Shown: piece by piece, positions 25,044 to 37,027 of the stretch
How the letters are laid out: each line of letters starts with the position of its first letter
Position numbering within the stretch: the stretch's first letter is position 1
Assembly: GCF_002878395.1 (NCBI RefSeq)
Contig: NC_061115.1
Location: forward strand, 52,306,787-52,370,786
Direction of reading: 5' to 3'
Origin: Capsicum annuum
Taxonomy: Eukaryota > Streptophyta > Magnoliopsida > Solanales > Solanaceae
Length of the DNA: 64,000 nucleotides
Notes under the pieces: model-generated
Told to the model about the DNA's origin: nothing
Seen by the model: the letters and a program-made list of their open reading frames with translations, nothing else
The model's database searches: none
Made by a program: the position numbers and the translations under genes

Positions 25044-25737
25044 CTAGCGTGTAAATCACATCGATCACTAAAAATATATTCATAAGAAGAACACACTATT
25101 AAAATGTAGCAATTAACGTTAAAATACATGTTATATGTACTTAATCAATAAAAAAAAAATTGAATCTCAAAATTTTAATTATACCACACAAATTAAGACA
25201 AAGAAAATAATTTGAAAAATTATAAATATCTAAACAATTTTTTCCCAAATACTTATATATATCTTTTTGCATTAAAGTCAGGAAACACAATAATATCAAT
25301 ATTAAATATATCTCTATTGTTCACAGTGAGTTTTGACGAGTTAAGCCATGATGAACTTTGCTATTGCTAGAAATTATTACATGATTGGTTATAGAATTGG
25401 CTGAAAAATAGTTTGAAATCAGATTATAACTTTTCGTGGCTGAAAAACTGATTGAAATCATCACAAAGATTTAGCACATAACCTAATAAAGATGAAAAAT
25501 AGGATATCATGATGAATAAAAAAATAAAATAGTTCATCTTTATCAATCACATGCCATTAATTTAGGATTAATAAATTTCCTAAATAAATTAGAAATAATT
25601 AAATTTTAATATAAGAAATATGTACCAAAAAGAACAAGTAATCTAATAGTAAATAAGATGGAATTTATAAAAAAATATCAAATACAAATCAAATTTAGTT
25701 ATAAAGGTCTAAATAAAGATAATCATAATGAATTCGA
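25044..25737 (-). mobile_element. Helitron-like element H3, cut by a CACTA element
   Basis: The 3'-end-like CTAG is at 25044-25047 (minus strand ..TTTACACGCTAG then T). It carries the second copy of the 210-bp repeat (25533-25737) and is broken at 25738, where a CACTA terminus starts. Its 5' end was not found. Confidence 0.45.
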
Positions 25738-25996
25738 CACTACAACAATTTCGGTCATCAGTGATGAATTATTTTGTCACTCAAAACTCATATTTCATCA
25801 CAAAATATCCTTTATGAAGAAAAAAATTCGTCAATTGTTCGTTCCTATACGTGGGTGGCTAAATATCTACAAAAGTGATTTAGTGTTTCGTCACAAAATA
25901 AATTACATTAACTATGAAAATATTTGTTTGTCCTCAAATATATAGTATTTATGATGAACTCATTCGTCAAAAAAAGTATATATAATTAGTAGTTAA
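25738..25996 (+). mobile_element. CACTA (En/Spm) transposon, left terminal part
   Basis: It starts CACTACAACAATTTCGG, the usual plant CACTA terminus. It carries sub-terminal motifs of the GTCATCA/GTCACT/CGTCAC type in both orientations. It is interrupted at 25997 by the LARD array and resumes at 53703. No transposase sequence is present here. The short frame 25658-25945 crosses the boundary and is not a gene. Confidence 0.75.
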
Positions 25997-28860
25997 TGTA
26001 AGACCCCGCAAAATTCTCTTGTAGAATGAGCCTTAGGGTATGTCAAGTGAGGCGTGATTCTGGCCCTAAAAGATTGAGAAGTGACTTCCTAAGTGAGGAT
26101 CGTGTTAGCCATATAGAATTTTCCTAATTTCAACTTTTTATCACATGAGAAATTTGATAAGCTTTCCGTCGATTAATATTCGCCCAAATTCGACGTCCGA
26201 GTAAGAAATTATGGCTATTTTAAGTCCTAGTCATAAAAAAACATCATTTTAGTGTTTAGCGCATCGCGGAGAGGGTCAATTTGAAAATTGTCAAATTCCA
26301 GTGGAACTCCACGATAGTGGCGCATCACGGAGGACCCTAATTTCCCAATAGTCAATTTCCAGTGGCCTAGCACAATTGTGACGCGTCGCGTTGAAGTTTC
26401 AGGTCCGAACCAGTGGGACAACGTGATGGTTCCGTGTTGCGGTAACTCCGAGATTTCCATTTGTCAATTTCCAATGAGCCACCACGATAGTGGCGCGTCG
26501 CGGTGGCGTATAAAATCGGGTTCCTAGTTTAATTTTTCCAGTTTCGTACAGAAGTTAAAAAGGGTATTTTGAACTTTTTTTCAAGCCTGTTAAACCGTGA
26601 AAACACCAAATCAAGGTCATTTACAAGCATTCTATGAAGTTCTTCTCAAGTTTTCTCTTGACAAAAACCCTAAGTATCCAAAACCTCTTCCAAGAATCTC
26701 AAGAATCCATCATAGATTTTTTAAATTGAATCAATATTCAAGGTTCTCAAGTCAAGGGCTTCAAAAACCCTCTCCCAAGAGTAAGAAGAGGAAGTTTAGA
26801 GCAAGCTTGTTCATCCAACTCCATAATCTAAGGTATGTGGGGTTTTTATAAAGGTAACCCTATCACCCTTGTGCCCAAAGGCTTATTTAAATCATGGTTT
26901 TCCTAAAATCTATGAGGTTTTACATGAATTTGAACTAGGGTTTTTCACCCATTATTATTGAATGCATTATCTTGATATTTCCCATGAATTGAGAGTTAAA
27001 TGGCATGATTTTTGCATGTTTTCTTAAGAAATTACAGCTGGGTCTATACCCCATGATTTTAATCCTTGAGAAGTCAATAGTTGAAATGTTTGAAACATTG
27101 AAGTATATGAGTATTTTGAGATTTTGAGATAAATTGGTGAAATTTCCAGATTTCTACATGAGTTATGAATCTATATGCTATCTATTATGCTTTTGATGAG
27201 TTTTAACTTAAGATTGAATTATGGGTTATTGAGCCCTACTTGAGACTTGAGATTCTTTGAACTATTGGGCTATAAGAACCCATGATTTGAGTATTTTGAG
27301 ATTTATTGAGAAATAGTTTGACCTAATGGTCATTGAGTTTTGAAATACACTCTACTATATGAAATTTCAGATTTGATTATTGGGTTCGTGGTGAACCATG
27401 ATATTATTTCTAAAAGTGGATTTTTATGAGATAAGCGCAGATAATCTAAAGTTAGGAGTATTTAGCACCGAGCGGGTAAGTTACTACAGTTTCTTCCCCC
27501 AAATCTATATCCCACCATAGGATGGGCCTGAGGTCGAGTTTATGATTTTTACTAGGCGTAAGGCCGAGTTGATATTGGGCCCGAGGCTGAGTTTGTTTAG
27601 TGATCACTAGACCTAGGTTACACTCCCTGGCAAAGAGTATGACGCTCCATCCCAACGTGGGGTCTCTTTCTTAGGAGGATAAAATGTTGGACTCCATGTA
27701 GCTCGCATGGTTTATGTGGGTTAAGAGAACCTCCCTTGCCCTTTAAACTTTTAGATCAGTATTTCCTTGAAAACTAAAGTATTTTCCCTTCCTATGAGCT
27801 ATTTTCCTAATGGTAAAGTTGCAAAATGGTTCCCTAACTAAAATATTTCCTTAATATGAGTTGTTTCTCTAAACGAAAGTATTCTTCCTTGATATGGTAT
27901 TTTCCATGAAGCTTTAAGATAAGTTATTTCCTTAAACTAGAGTATCTTTCCATTGAGATTGAATGATTTTCTTAAAGCTTGAAGTGAGATACTTTTCTAA
28001 AGTGAATGGAATGCCTTCAAGTATGTTTCAAAGTTAGATGATTCCGAATTTCAAGTATTTGAGTTTAAAAGAGTTATGAGATCTTGAGTGTTAAAGAAGT
28101 TCTACTCTCCATGAGATATATGAATGATTTAAAAGTACTGTTTAAAGTTCCTTTATCCTTGAGAATTAAGAATAAGAGAGGATTTCTGATTTTAGAGTTA
28201 AAGTATGATGACTCACGATATTTATGTTACATGTTTCATCTTTCATGACTTATGATCTTTACATTTTATACTTGTTCAAGCCATGTGAGTTATCCCATAT
28301 TGCATGCATGATTTGATTAAAGAAGATTGATGTTGTTTTATACATATGCATTCACCCCCATATACTCAGTACATTCCCAAGTGTTGATCCACATATACGT
28401 CTATGTGATACATTATCTCATAATATAGGTGCAATAATTTGTAGCGCATGCACCATATCCAATTAGTTCGCAGCTTCCAGTCAGCAGGTGATGGGTCTCC
28501 TTTTTATTCAAGGGCTCGAGTGAGTGATACAGTTGAATCATGTCATATTTTCTTTATTCTATCGTATTTATTTGGGGTCATGACCCAGCTACCTATAGTC
28601 AATACTAGTAGAGGCTTCATAGACAGTCAGTAGGAGTTGATGCATTGAGTTTCAGTTTTATTGTAAAAGCAGAGTTGTAACCTTATGACTCCAGTTTTGT
28701 ATTGAGCCAATTCATAATAGAGTTATTTTTGCCTTTTTCTTTCAAATTTATGCACTTTGTTTAGTGTCTTATAAGTTATGCCAATAGAAAGGTTAGCTTG
28801 GGGTAAATTGTGACCCTAGGCACTGTGTGGCATCCCAAGGGGTAATTTTGGATCGTTATA
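25997..28860 (+). repeat. LARD LTR1 (complete, about 2.86 kb)
   Basis: It starts TGTAAGACCCCGC and ends ..GATCGTTATA (LTR4 ends GTCGTTACA), next to the primer site at 28865. A CpG-rich repeated block lies at 26255-26510. A frame of 84 codons (26597-26851) recurs at 43281-43502 in LTR2. A three-fold GGCC(C/T)GAGG.CGAGTT block lies near 27525-27600. Confidence 0.85.
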
Positions 28861-31800
28861 AACTTGGTATCAGAACCCAAGGTTCAAGTGTCCCAGAGTG
28901 TCTATAAAGCCGTGTCTAGTAGAGTCTTGCAAAATGGTACGAAGATGTCTGTACTTTTCTTTGAGAGGCTATAAGGCATTTAGGAAATGTCTCTATTCTT
29001 TTTAGTCTTAGTTCGTGCTATAGAAAGATTCTCTATACGCCTATGCAGATCCTCAACTTTCTCTATTCAGGCCATCTCTGCCTTATTTTTAAGGTGTCAG
29101 AAATAGTCAAGATTGAATCTTTACAGATAGTAGCAGGATTGTAATCGAGCTAGAAAGTATCTAATCAGTTCTGATGATTGAAGTGCTTTACTTATGATTT
29201 ATGAAAGTCAGTCACTAAGCCCAAGTTAGAGGTACTTTCAGATTCCTCCTTAGAATCCATAATGTGAAGCTATGCTTCCTTACCCATGTATTAGTCTTAA
29301 GATATCATGATTAGTAAGTTCAAGTTCCTTCCCAAATAACATTCTCAATTGGCTAGCAAGAAGCTTCAGAAGTCACACAAAGCGGCTTGATAGGAGCCTC
29401 CTAGTGTGTCATGATTCCCTCATGTTTAAATTTTTGCCTAACTCTTATGAGTTGTGTGAGTGAGATAGAATGAGATATGTATTCTTAGATCATTGAATAT
29501 TGCATGTTAAGTTTCTATCTCTTGCAATATGCAACCTTGTTATCGTTGTGTTTTTTAAAAGAAAAATCAAAGTCTAGTAAAGCCGTGTAGGGCTCTTTCA
29601 ATTCACTAGCATAGTTGCTTTGTTATTCATCTTATTTTTTTGTTAAAAATACAAAACCAAAGTCTAGTGGATCCATGTGAGGCCTATTTTGATTCACTAG
29701 CAACTTGTTGTGCATCCTATTGTTCTTGTGTTGGTTGAAACTGGGGGTTTAGAGTTGTAGTGACAAGAAAGGTGGTAAGGGCCATTTATTGAATTTATAT
29801 GCATATATGTATAGCTGAATTTTGTTGCACATGTTTGGTATAGTAATGAAGTGTTATATCCTTGCTTGTTTATTAGTGAGAGGTGGAGAATGGGTCATTA
29901 GTTAAGGGGAAATATTGTTTGTCTGAAGTATGAAAAGTTGTTGATGACAATTGTTGTGTTGGAAAATATAGGTTATTGATGGAAGTACTCGGTGGATGGG
30001 TGTTGTTAAGTTAGGTGTCCTTGAGATTAGTAAGATGGAATTTAGTCAAAACTTATAAAGCTATGGGCTAATTTGGGACTATATAAGTAGGTGGATAGTA
30101 ATGACGTGTAAAAGGAGGATGTGTTAATGAATTGGGAATAAATGGGCCATGTGATTAAGATCGTTTATTATTGATAACAAAGTTTGAGTGGGCCATGTGA
30201 AGTTTTGGTTATTGTTGATGCTTTATTTCATAGCTTCTGAGTGAGATTAGCGCTAGACACTAAGTTTGAATGATTGGTGGTAGTGAAAGTGGAGGCGACG
30301 ATTTTTTGTTTAATAGTACTAGTTATAGGGGAGTAATCTAATAGGCTTGAATAGTGTATGCAAGAGCTTAAGTTTATTTGATTCTTAATCAAGTTTGATG
30401 TTGTATGTATGATGTAGAAGTGCGCCTAAGGTGCTATGGGGCTATTATTTTTTAGGATTACTGCATGTTATTTGGTTAGTAGTAACGTTAAGTTGCTAGG
30501 TGGGGCTAGTGAGATAATAAATGATGTCCTTGATAGCTGAGTTAAGGAGTTGTGAATGAAGATGGTGAGTATGATTTTAATTCTCATGGTTTAGAAATAT
30601 AAGTTTATAGGTGATGTAGTGGTAGGCTATGACATCAGTTGTATGGACCATCAATAGGATTGGAGGTACCCGTTCTAAGCATTAAGTATTAAATGATGAC
30701 TATTGGGGCGATAGAAGGATGATGCGTGTCTCAAGAGGTAGTATTATGAGTGGGTGTTACGCTTTAAGGAGTGATGTAATTAAATATGACACGAAGCAGT
30801 TACAGGTGACTGAGGACATCACCCTGGATAGGAAGATTTTGAGATAAAGCATTAGGATAGAGGGCTAAGGGTGTGGATGAGTCGTAGTCAGTAATTGGGT
30901 GGACTTTGGTGTCCTCGGCTTGGCAATGTGCAATTTGTTATGGATGTCACACCTATGTCATTTTTATAGTGTCTTATGCTTTTGATGTTTTTGGTATACT
31001 ATCTTTTTCTTAAGGTGGAGGTCTATAGAAAGCGGCCTCTCTACTTCTCTAGAGGTAGTGGTATGGACTGCATACAATCTACCCTCTTCAGGCCCCACTT
31101 ATGTGGTAATATATTGGGCTTGTTGTTATTGTTGTTATTGTTGTTGTTGATGTTTTATGCTTTGAAGTGTAGTCATTTGGGTCAAGTTCTTCTGTTCATA
31201 TGCATTGTTATATCTCCGACTCTAGAGCAAAGTGATTACAGCCAGACTAGAATTTATATGGTGGTTCACCGCCTTAGAGTGATGGCTTATGTCTAAGGGG
31301 GAGATGATAGAACCGGTAACCGAGTCAAACCTTAAGACTCAAGTAGATGTACCAGTGAGTTGTAGAATAACTTTGAGTAAGATTGATGCTTGACCCAATC
31401 TCATATCAGTACTTTCAGTTGTCCTATTACCTTCTCATGTTTTACATTTTTGTTCCATGATCTTAATTCATGTTCATGCATATGATAGAGAATTATGTAC
31501 TCTCCTAGTTCTTAAAATAAGGAGTTCTGGTTCATCCGGTAGTCGGGATCACATCCCATAAATTTTGAACTCCAAATTTAGGTCATGCGACTCATGACTT
31601 AAGTACTCGAACAATGCTTTTAGTGATTCACGACGTCTAGATTTATATCATATATGTCCTTGGGTTAGACCTCTTTGATAAATTCATGATGTTAAATACC
31701 TTAAGCCTCAGTTGAGTGCCAGGTAGGTACAGTATCCCTTTATGCTCCAGGTCCTCATGTTCTAACTTTTCAGCGACCTCTTCCTTAGGTCACGATAGAT

Positions 31801-32793
31801 ATAATAAATAGTGGTACCGGTAGGAGATAGTAAATGGGTTGTGTTGGAGAGGATAGTCGTATGTAGCTATTTATTCTTGGGTCCCTACTATCCAAGAAGC
31901 TCAAGCACCCTTTTTCTAAAATTCAAAAATTATATGTTTATGAGTTGTTCGTGATTCATGTGAGTTGAAATCGATGTTCATGCTCTGATTAAGTTGTGAT
32001 TCATGTTTTCTTACAAGGTTTTCAAGCTTTGACCCTAGTATGTGATGTTCACGATGAACCCTCTTCAAGTTGCTTTCTAAATGATATGTTCATGTCAATT
32101 AAGTGTGGAAATTATTGAATAAGCAAACCATGCTCCCCATAAGTTTGATAAAATGCTTATGTGAGGGAATTAGAGCCATTATGGCATGTTGACCAGGAAT
32201 CTCCAATTGTATGCAAGCTCATGCATGCCAAGTATTTGTTAAAAAGCCTTAGTGAATGAATGATGAAATGGTAGTATGATATTCCCCAATTATGTGTTCT
32301 CCGATACACACCAAGACTTAATTACGTGCTAAGTGTTTGATGCAAGACCTTGTTGAGTGGAATATGATTCAATAGCATGTCACCCTATGTTATTACATGT
32401 TTAGGAATCCTAAATGCGTAAAGTGATGCTTTATTGATTCTAATGGTGGATGAATGTTCGTAGTCTTGATTATTAAAGAATGGTTATGTTTAACTTTTAT
32501 GTTATCGAGTCCTGGGGGTATTTATACCCCACAATTTAGCTGCCATCTAGAATCGTGTTAATTTTTGCGATAATCTCAATCGAGCCATGATTCTCAGAAC
32601 TCAGCCCTTCTAATCTAAAGTGCAGCTATGAATCTATTATTACATGAGTTCTTGCAATTTCTGAGGCATTTAAGAGTTTAGAAAGATTCTGAGCCCGTTT
32701 AGCAAATTGCTTCTGCTAAGTATACTCAGTTTTTCCTGTGTTCTTAGTTTAGTTAGTGACATTCGAGGACGAATGTTTCCAAGGGGGAGATAT
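28861..32793 (+). repeat. LARD internal region 1 (non-coding, complete)
   Basis: It starts with primer site TGGTATCAGAACC (28865-28877) and ends with ATTCGAGGACGAATGTTTCC and the purine tract AAGGGGGAGA (32781-32790) before LTR2. I find no gag, protease, RT or integrase in any frame. It holds an imperfect duplication of about 90 bp (29544-29730) and a SINE (31008-31150). The length and lack of coding fit a large retrotransposon derivative. Its function is unrecognised. Confidence 0.8.
31008..31150 (+). mobile_element. TS-type SINE, copy 1
   Basis: It reads GCCTCTCTACTTCTCTAGAG, GGTATGGACTGCATACAATC, ACCCTC..CAGGCCCCACTTATG and ends in a (TTG)n tail at 31120-31149. This is the 3' part of the tRNA-derived TS SINE family of Solanaceae. 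The 5' end is less clear. The 106-codon frame spanning it is not a gene. Confidence 0.75.
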
Positions 32794-33129
32794 TGTAAGA
32801 CCTTGCAGAATTCTCTCATAGAATGAGCCTTAGGGTGTGTCAAGTGAGGCATGATTCCGTCCTTAAAAGATTGAGAAGTGACTTCCTAAGTGAGTATCAT
32901 GTTAACCAAATAGAATTTTCCTAATTTCAACTTTTTATCACATGAGAGATTTGATAAGCTTTCCATCGATATAAGATTCACCCAAATCCGATAACCGAGT
33001 AAGAAGTTATGGCTAATTTAAGTCCTAGTCGTAAAACAACGTCATTTTAGTGCTTGGCACATCGCGGAGAGGGTCTATTTGACAATTGTCAAATTCTAGT
33101 GGAACTCCACGATAGCAGCACATCGCGGA
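32794..33129 (+). repeat. LARD LTR2, left part
   Basis: It starts TGTAAGACCTTGC after the purine tract. It is cut at 33129 within the CpG-rich block by the Athila-like element and continues at 43018. Confidence 0.9.
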
Positions 33130-34501
33130 TGATGTGTGAGCCCATGCTAACACATTTGAAGCTTTTAACTCTAAATAATTGCAAAGTATTGAGCAACTTT
33201 AGTATTTTTTGATTAGTTTACTTTGGTTTTGCAGTAAAAGTAGAGAAGAAGGAGAACCACAAATAAAGGAAGCAAAAAGTATAAAATCGGAAGCAAATAA
33301 AGAGCTAAGTGTGGCTGACGACATCCATGACACATCGTCTGCCTGGTGATAGGCTGTCAAGGATGTCGTCAAACTTAAACAGAAGAGGGGAGTTGCAGGA
33401 AGTTTTGTGATGATCTTCATGAAAAGCCGTCAAGATCCAGATAGGCCATAACTATCATCGTCAACCTTAGGTAGCAGAAGCTAAATTTGCAGAAAAGCTG
33501 ACGACGTCCGTGACAGGCCATCAAAATCATGATAGTCCATTACAACCGCCGTCATCTATTCTGAAAAACATCTGAAACTTTAATTTTATTTCCTTATTTA
33601 GGGTTAACTATTTAATTCCTTATTTTAGGGGTTTTCTATTATCCATCAATTAATTGACATATCCTACAAAATACGATTTTTTTCTTCTCTCTCCCTCGAG
33701 AAGACAAATATTTTGGTGGTTTTCCTTATGATTCAATTGAAAGAACGTTTTTGATTTCCTTTATTATTGTAAGTTAATCCTCTCAATTATGAATTCAACT
33801 TGTGTGCTTATTTCCTGCATTATGAGTAGCTAAACACTCTTAACCTGGGTTATGGAATCTAGGGTTAGGTCATGATAAGGTGTTGATTAATTACTCAAGG
33901 TTTAATAGTTGTTAGGATTTCTTGATAATTCTGATATTCTAACTTATGTCTGTTGGTTGCAAACAATAGGCGTACCTACTTTGATTTTCTTGAGAAAGAT
34001 ATCATAAATAGTAGGAAGTGAATTATGGATAGGGACTCGGAAAGGCTTCATTTAATAATCAACGCTGTAACAAGGTTGATTAATTTGAGGTAAAATCTGG
34101 GTAGTGAGTTGTGATTACCTAAGTCCAAGATGATTAGGAAATTAGAAACTTGAATAGGTCGAGAGACATTCAAGCATACTATCGATAGAGATAGTTTGTC
34201 ATCCTAACCACCGTGAGAACCTTGAGTTATTTGTAGCATATGTCATATACCATAAACCCTAGTGAACATAATCCTGGTTATTTCATAAAATATTGATTAC
34301 AAACATTAATCTTAAAGTGACTAACAATTGTCTGAGAAATTTAAACCCCCATTTCAGGAAACAGTAAACTACCAGTGAATTATTTCATAAAAAACTTGAG
34401 TTCACACCCTATTCCCTGTAGTATTCGACCCCAACCTAGTTGGGTTTTATATTGACAACGATCTCTTACACCCGTTCAAGAGTGTAGTTTGAGCGTTATC
34501 A
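33130..34501 (+). repeat. Athila-like 5' LTR
   Basis: The boundary matches 41645-43012 in order throughout. It contains three 56-bp quasi-palindromes at 33316-33371, 33408-33463 and 33499-33554, in the upstream third, where U3 should be. Confidence 0.95.
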
Positions 34502-34505
34502 AAAA

Positions 34506-34523
34506 TGGCACCATTTCCAGGGA
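34506..34523 (+). other. Primer-binding site, tRNA-Asp type
   Basis: TGGCACCATTTCCAGGGA lies four bases after the LTR end. It differs from the Athila/Tat-type TGGCGCCGTTGCCGGGGA only at a few G positions, mostly G-to-A. Confidence 0.75.
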
Positions 34524-34697
34524 ATACGATTGTAAACTAAACGTTTGTGCACGCTAATTTACTGTTAGTTAAGTTTTCTAGATTTACGTTTATTTGTTGT
34601 TTTTGTCTATTATAGGTAATGTGTTGTTTATGCAAAAAACAAGAAGTTTTGGAGAATCTTTATAGCCAATCAATCAGGAACCTCAACTAATAAGGAA

Positions 34698-37027
34698 ATG
34701 GCTGAACAACATGAGGCAGATAGAATAGCCGCTTTGCCCAGGGCTCAGGTGAATGTACAAAATTTAGGTCAACAAGAACGTCACCAGAACCCTGATGACG
34801 AAGACTTGGGTGATGAGGAATTTATAAATCCTCAAAACCCAAGGTCAGCTGAGCAACTTGCTGTACCAGTGCAGCGAAATGTCAATAGAAACCATCCAAT
34901 CCGAGGAAGGTATGGCCAACAAACCGTTCAATATGAGGTTGATGAAGATGATGAAGGAATGGACAGAGCTGGTGCAACGGGTGCTATCATTCCTCTACCA
35001 TTAGCATCAGATGCAAAATTCAGCATAATAAGTACCATGATCCAACTCCTGAATCTGAAGGGGTTGTTTGGAGGCTTACCTAGTGACGAACCGAACATGC
35101 ATTTGGTGAACTTCATCACTATTTTCAAATCTTTTGACAATACAGGAGTGAGCCAGAATGCGATTCGGTTGAGATTGTTTCCTTTGTCTCTGTTGGATAG
35201 GCAACAATGTGGTTAAATGAGTTAGAGCCCGATTCTATAACCAACTGGAGACAGTTGAAAGAGATGTTCCTAGAATGGTTCTTTCCACCCTCTAGAAGGG
35301 TACAGTTGAGGGACGAAATCAGTAACTTTAGACAACTCCCAACTGAAGCATTGCACGAAACCTGGGAAAGATTTAAGAAGAATCTTGCACATTGTCCAAA
35401 CCACAATATGACGGACTTGCACTTGAAGGAGACTTTGTACAAAGCTTTCAACTCTGTGACAAAGCCAATTATAGATAATGCTGCAGGTGGTTTGTCCATT
35501 GATCTCTCTTTCCTTGATGCTTCTGACATGCTGAATAGAATGACCAAGCAGAGTCGGGCTTATCACACTAGAGATTCTGCAGTGGCTAGCCCGACTGTTG
35601 CTGGTGGTGTAATGGCAGAGCAGCGCAGAAGGGATGAGGAGCGAGACCAGTAAATGTCCTACTTAAAGACACAGATGGACTTGCTGAACAAGAACTTGCT
35701 GTCAGGCAAGACCGAAATGGTTAAGGCTATGCAATCTCAGGGTACTGTTGCTACAGGTCCTAATGCAGAGGCAAACTATATGAGTAATCAGGGGGGTTTT
35801 CGAGGCAATAGCCAAAGGAACCAAGGTCAGAACTTCTATGACAAGCCTGATTATAAAGATAGGGAGCAGGGACACTGGAGAAACAATAATGACAGGAGTG
35901 ATTTGTATGTTCCTCCTGGAAGTAGGGATGCTGCAACAACTAGCTCTAGCAAGATGTCTATGGAGGACATGATGGAAAAGTTGTTGAAGGAAGTTGAAGC
36001 TACCAACTCGGGAATAACTACTATGAAGAGTAAATTCTCTACCCTCAGTCAGTTGGTTAGCTCACACTCTGCTTCTATTAAGCAGTTGGAGCAGCAGATG
36101 AACTAACTTTCAGCTACACTGAACCAGAGAAAAACTGGTACTTTACCTAGTGATACGGTTTAAAACCCATGAAATGGTGGTTCGTGTATGGTGATTACTA
36201 CTCGAAGTGGTAAGTTGTTATGTGAACCCTCTGTGGGCAAATCTATGGAAAATAAGGTAAGTATTGAAAAACCAGAAGAAAGTAGTCCAATGAAGTCTAA
36301 AAACCTAGATGGTTTTGTTGATTTTTTGGAGAAAGAAGACAAGAAAGAAGAGAAAGTGGTGTTAAATACTATCCCTAGACCGTCACCTCCCTTTCCCAAC
36401 CGATTGAAGAAAAAGGTTGATGAGGCAAAATTTGGCAAGTTCATGGCTATGCTCAAGCAATTGACAATTAATGTACCTTCGGTTGAGGCACTTAAGAAAA
36501 TGCTAGTCTATGCCAAGTTTATGAAAGACCTCATCACAAAGAAGAGGAAGGTCAGTAGTGACCAGGTGGATAATCTCCACCATTGTAGCGCGGTTTCCAT
36601 ACTATTCTTAGTTCAAAACAAGGCCGACCCAGGTGCATTCACTATTCTGTGCAAGGTTGGGTCTCTGGATATTGCAAGGGCATTATGTGATTTGGGTGCC
36701 AGCGTGAATCTGGTGCCACTTGTTTTATGTAAGAAGCTGGTTTTGGAAGATCCAACACCTACTAACATGCGACTGGTGATGGAAGATAGGTCAATAAAGC
36801 GGCCTGTTGGAATTTTGCATGATGTGTTGGTGAAATTAGCAGACTTTATTCTTCCTATTGATTTTGTGGTACTGGATTGTGATGTGGACTTAGAGATACC
36901 CATTATCTTGGGAAGGCCACTCTTGGCAACAGAAAGATTAATCGTTCACATGGAGTTAAACGAGCTCAAGTTTAGGCTCGGTAAAAAGGAGGAAAAATTC
37001 AAAATGCATCGACCCATGTCACAATAA
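34698..37027 (+). pseudogene. Athila/Tat-like gag-protease polyprotein (one frameshift, four in-frame stops)
   Basis: ATG 34698 opens a hydrophilic N-terminus (172 codons). It reaches the Gag core (LKGLFGGLPSDEPNMHLVNF, IRLRLFPLSLLDRQ) and stops at 35216 through a one-base deletion near 35200. The frame from 35207 continues the core (WLNELEPDSITNW, RDEISNFRQLPTEALHETWE, IIDNAAGG) and runs to 37027, broken by stops at 35651, 36104, 36161 and 36170. A glycine/asparagine-rich part and a coiled segment (about 35950-36105) follow. The last part (36188-37027) holds MVITTRSGK and the protease site ALCDLGASVNLVPL (about 36685-36725), then IILGRPLLAT. The protease DLGAS is intact. There is no zinc knuckle that I can see. 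The next sequence is GCGCTAATGGGAGGCAACCC near 37145, a motif common downstream of Athila-type pol, so pol seems deleted. Confidence 0.9.

Noticed and set aside
30976..31296. 106-codon plus frame with a Leu run
   Set aside because: The Leu run is the (TTG)n tail of the SINE; not a protein gene.
28861..32793. Captured host gene in the LARD interior
   Set aside because: No exon-like frames, splice pattern or recognisable protein motif in any frame; cannot be supported without a search.
33316..33554. CRISPR-like look of evenly spaced palindromic repeats
   Set aside because: The DNA is clearly plant nuclear, units are diverged, only 2-3 occur per cluster, and they sit in LTRs of a retrotransposon; no cas-like genes.
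35125..35566. Minus-strand frames of about 100-140 codons over gag
   Set aside because: Shadows of the plus-strand Gag core, which carries the family motifs.
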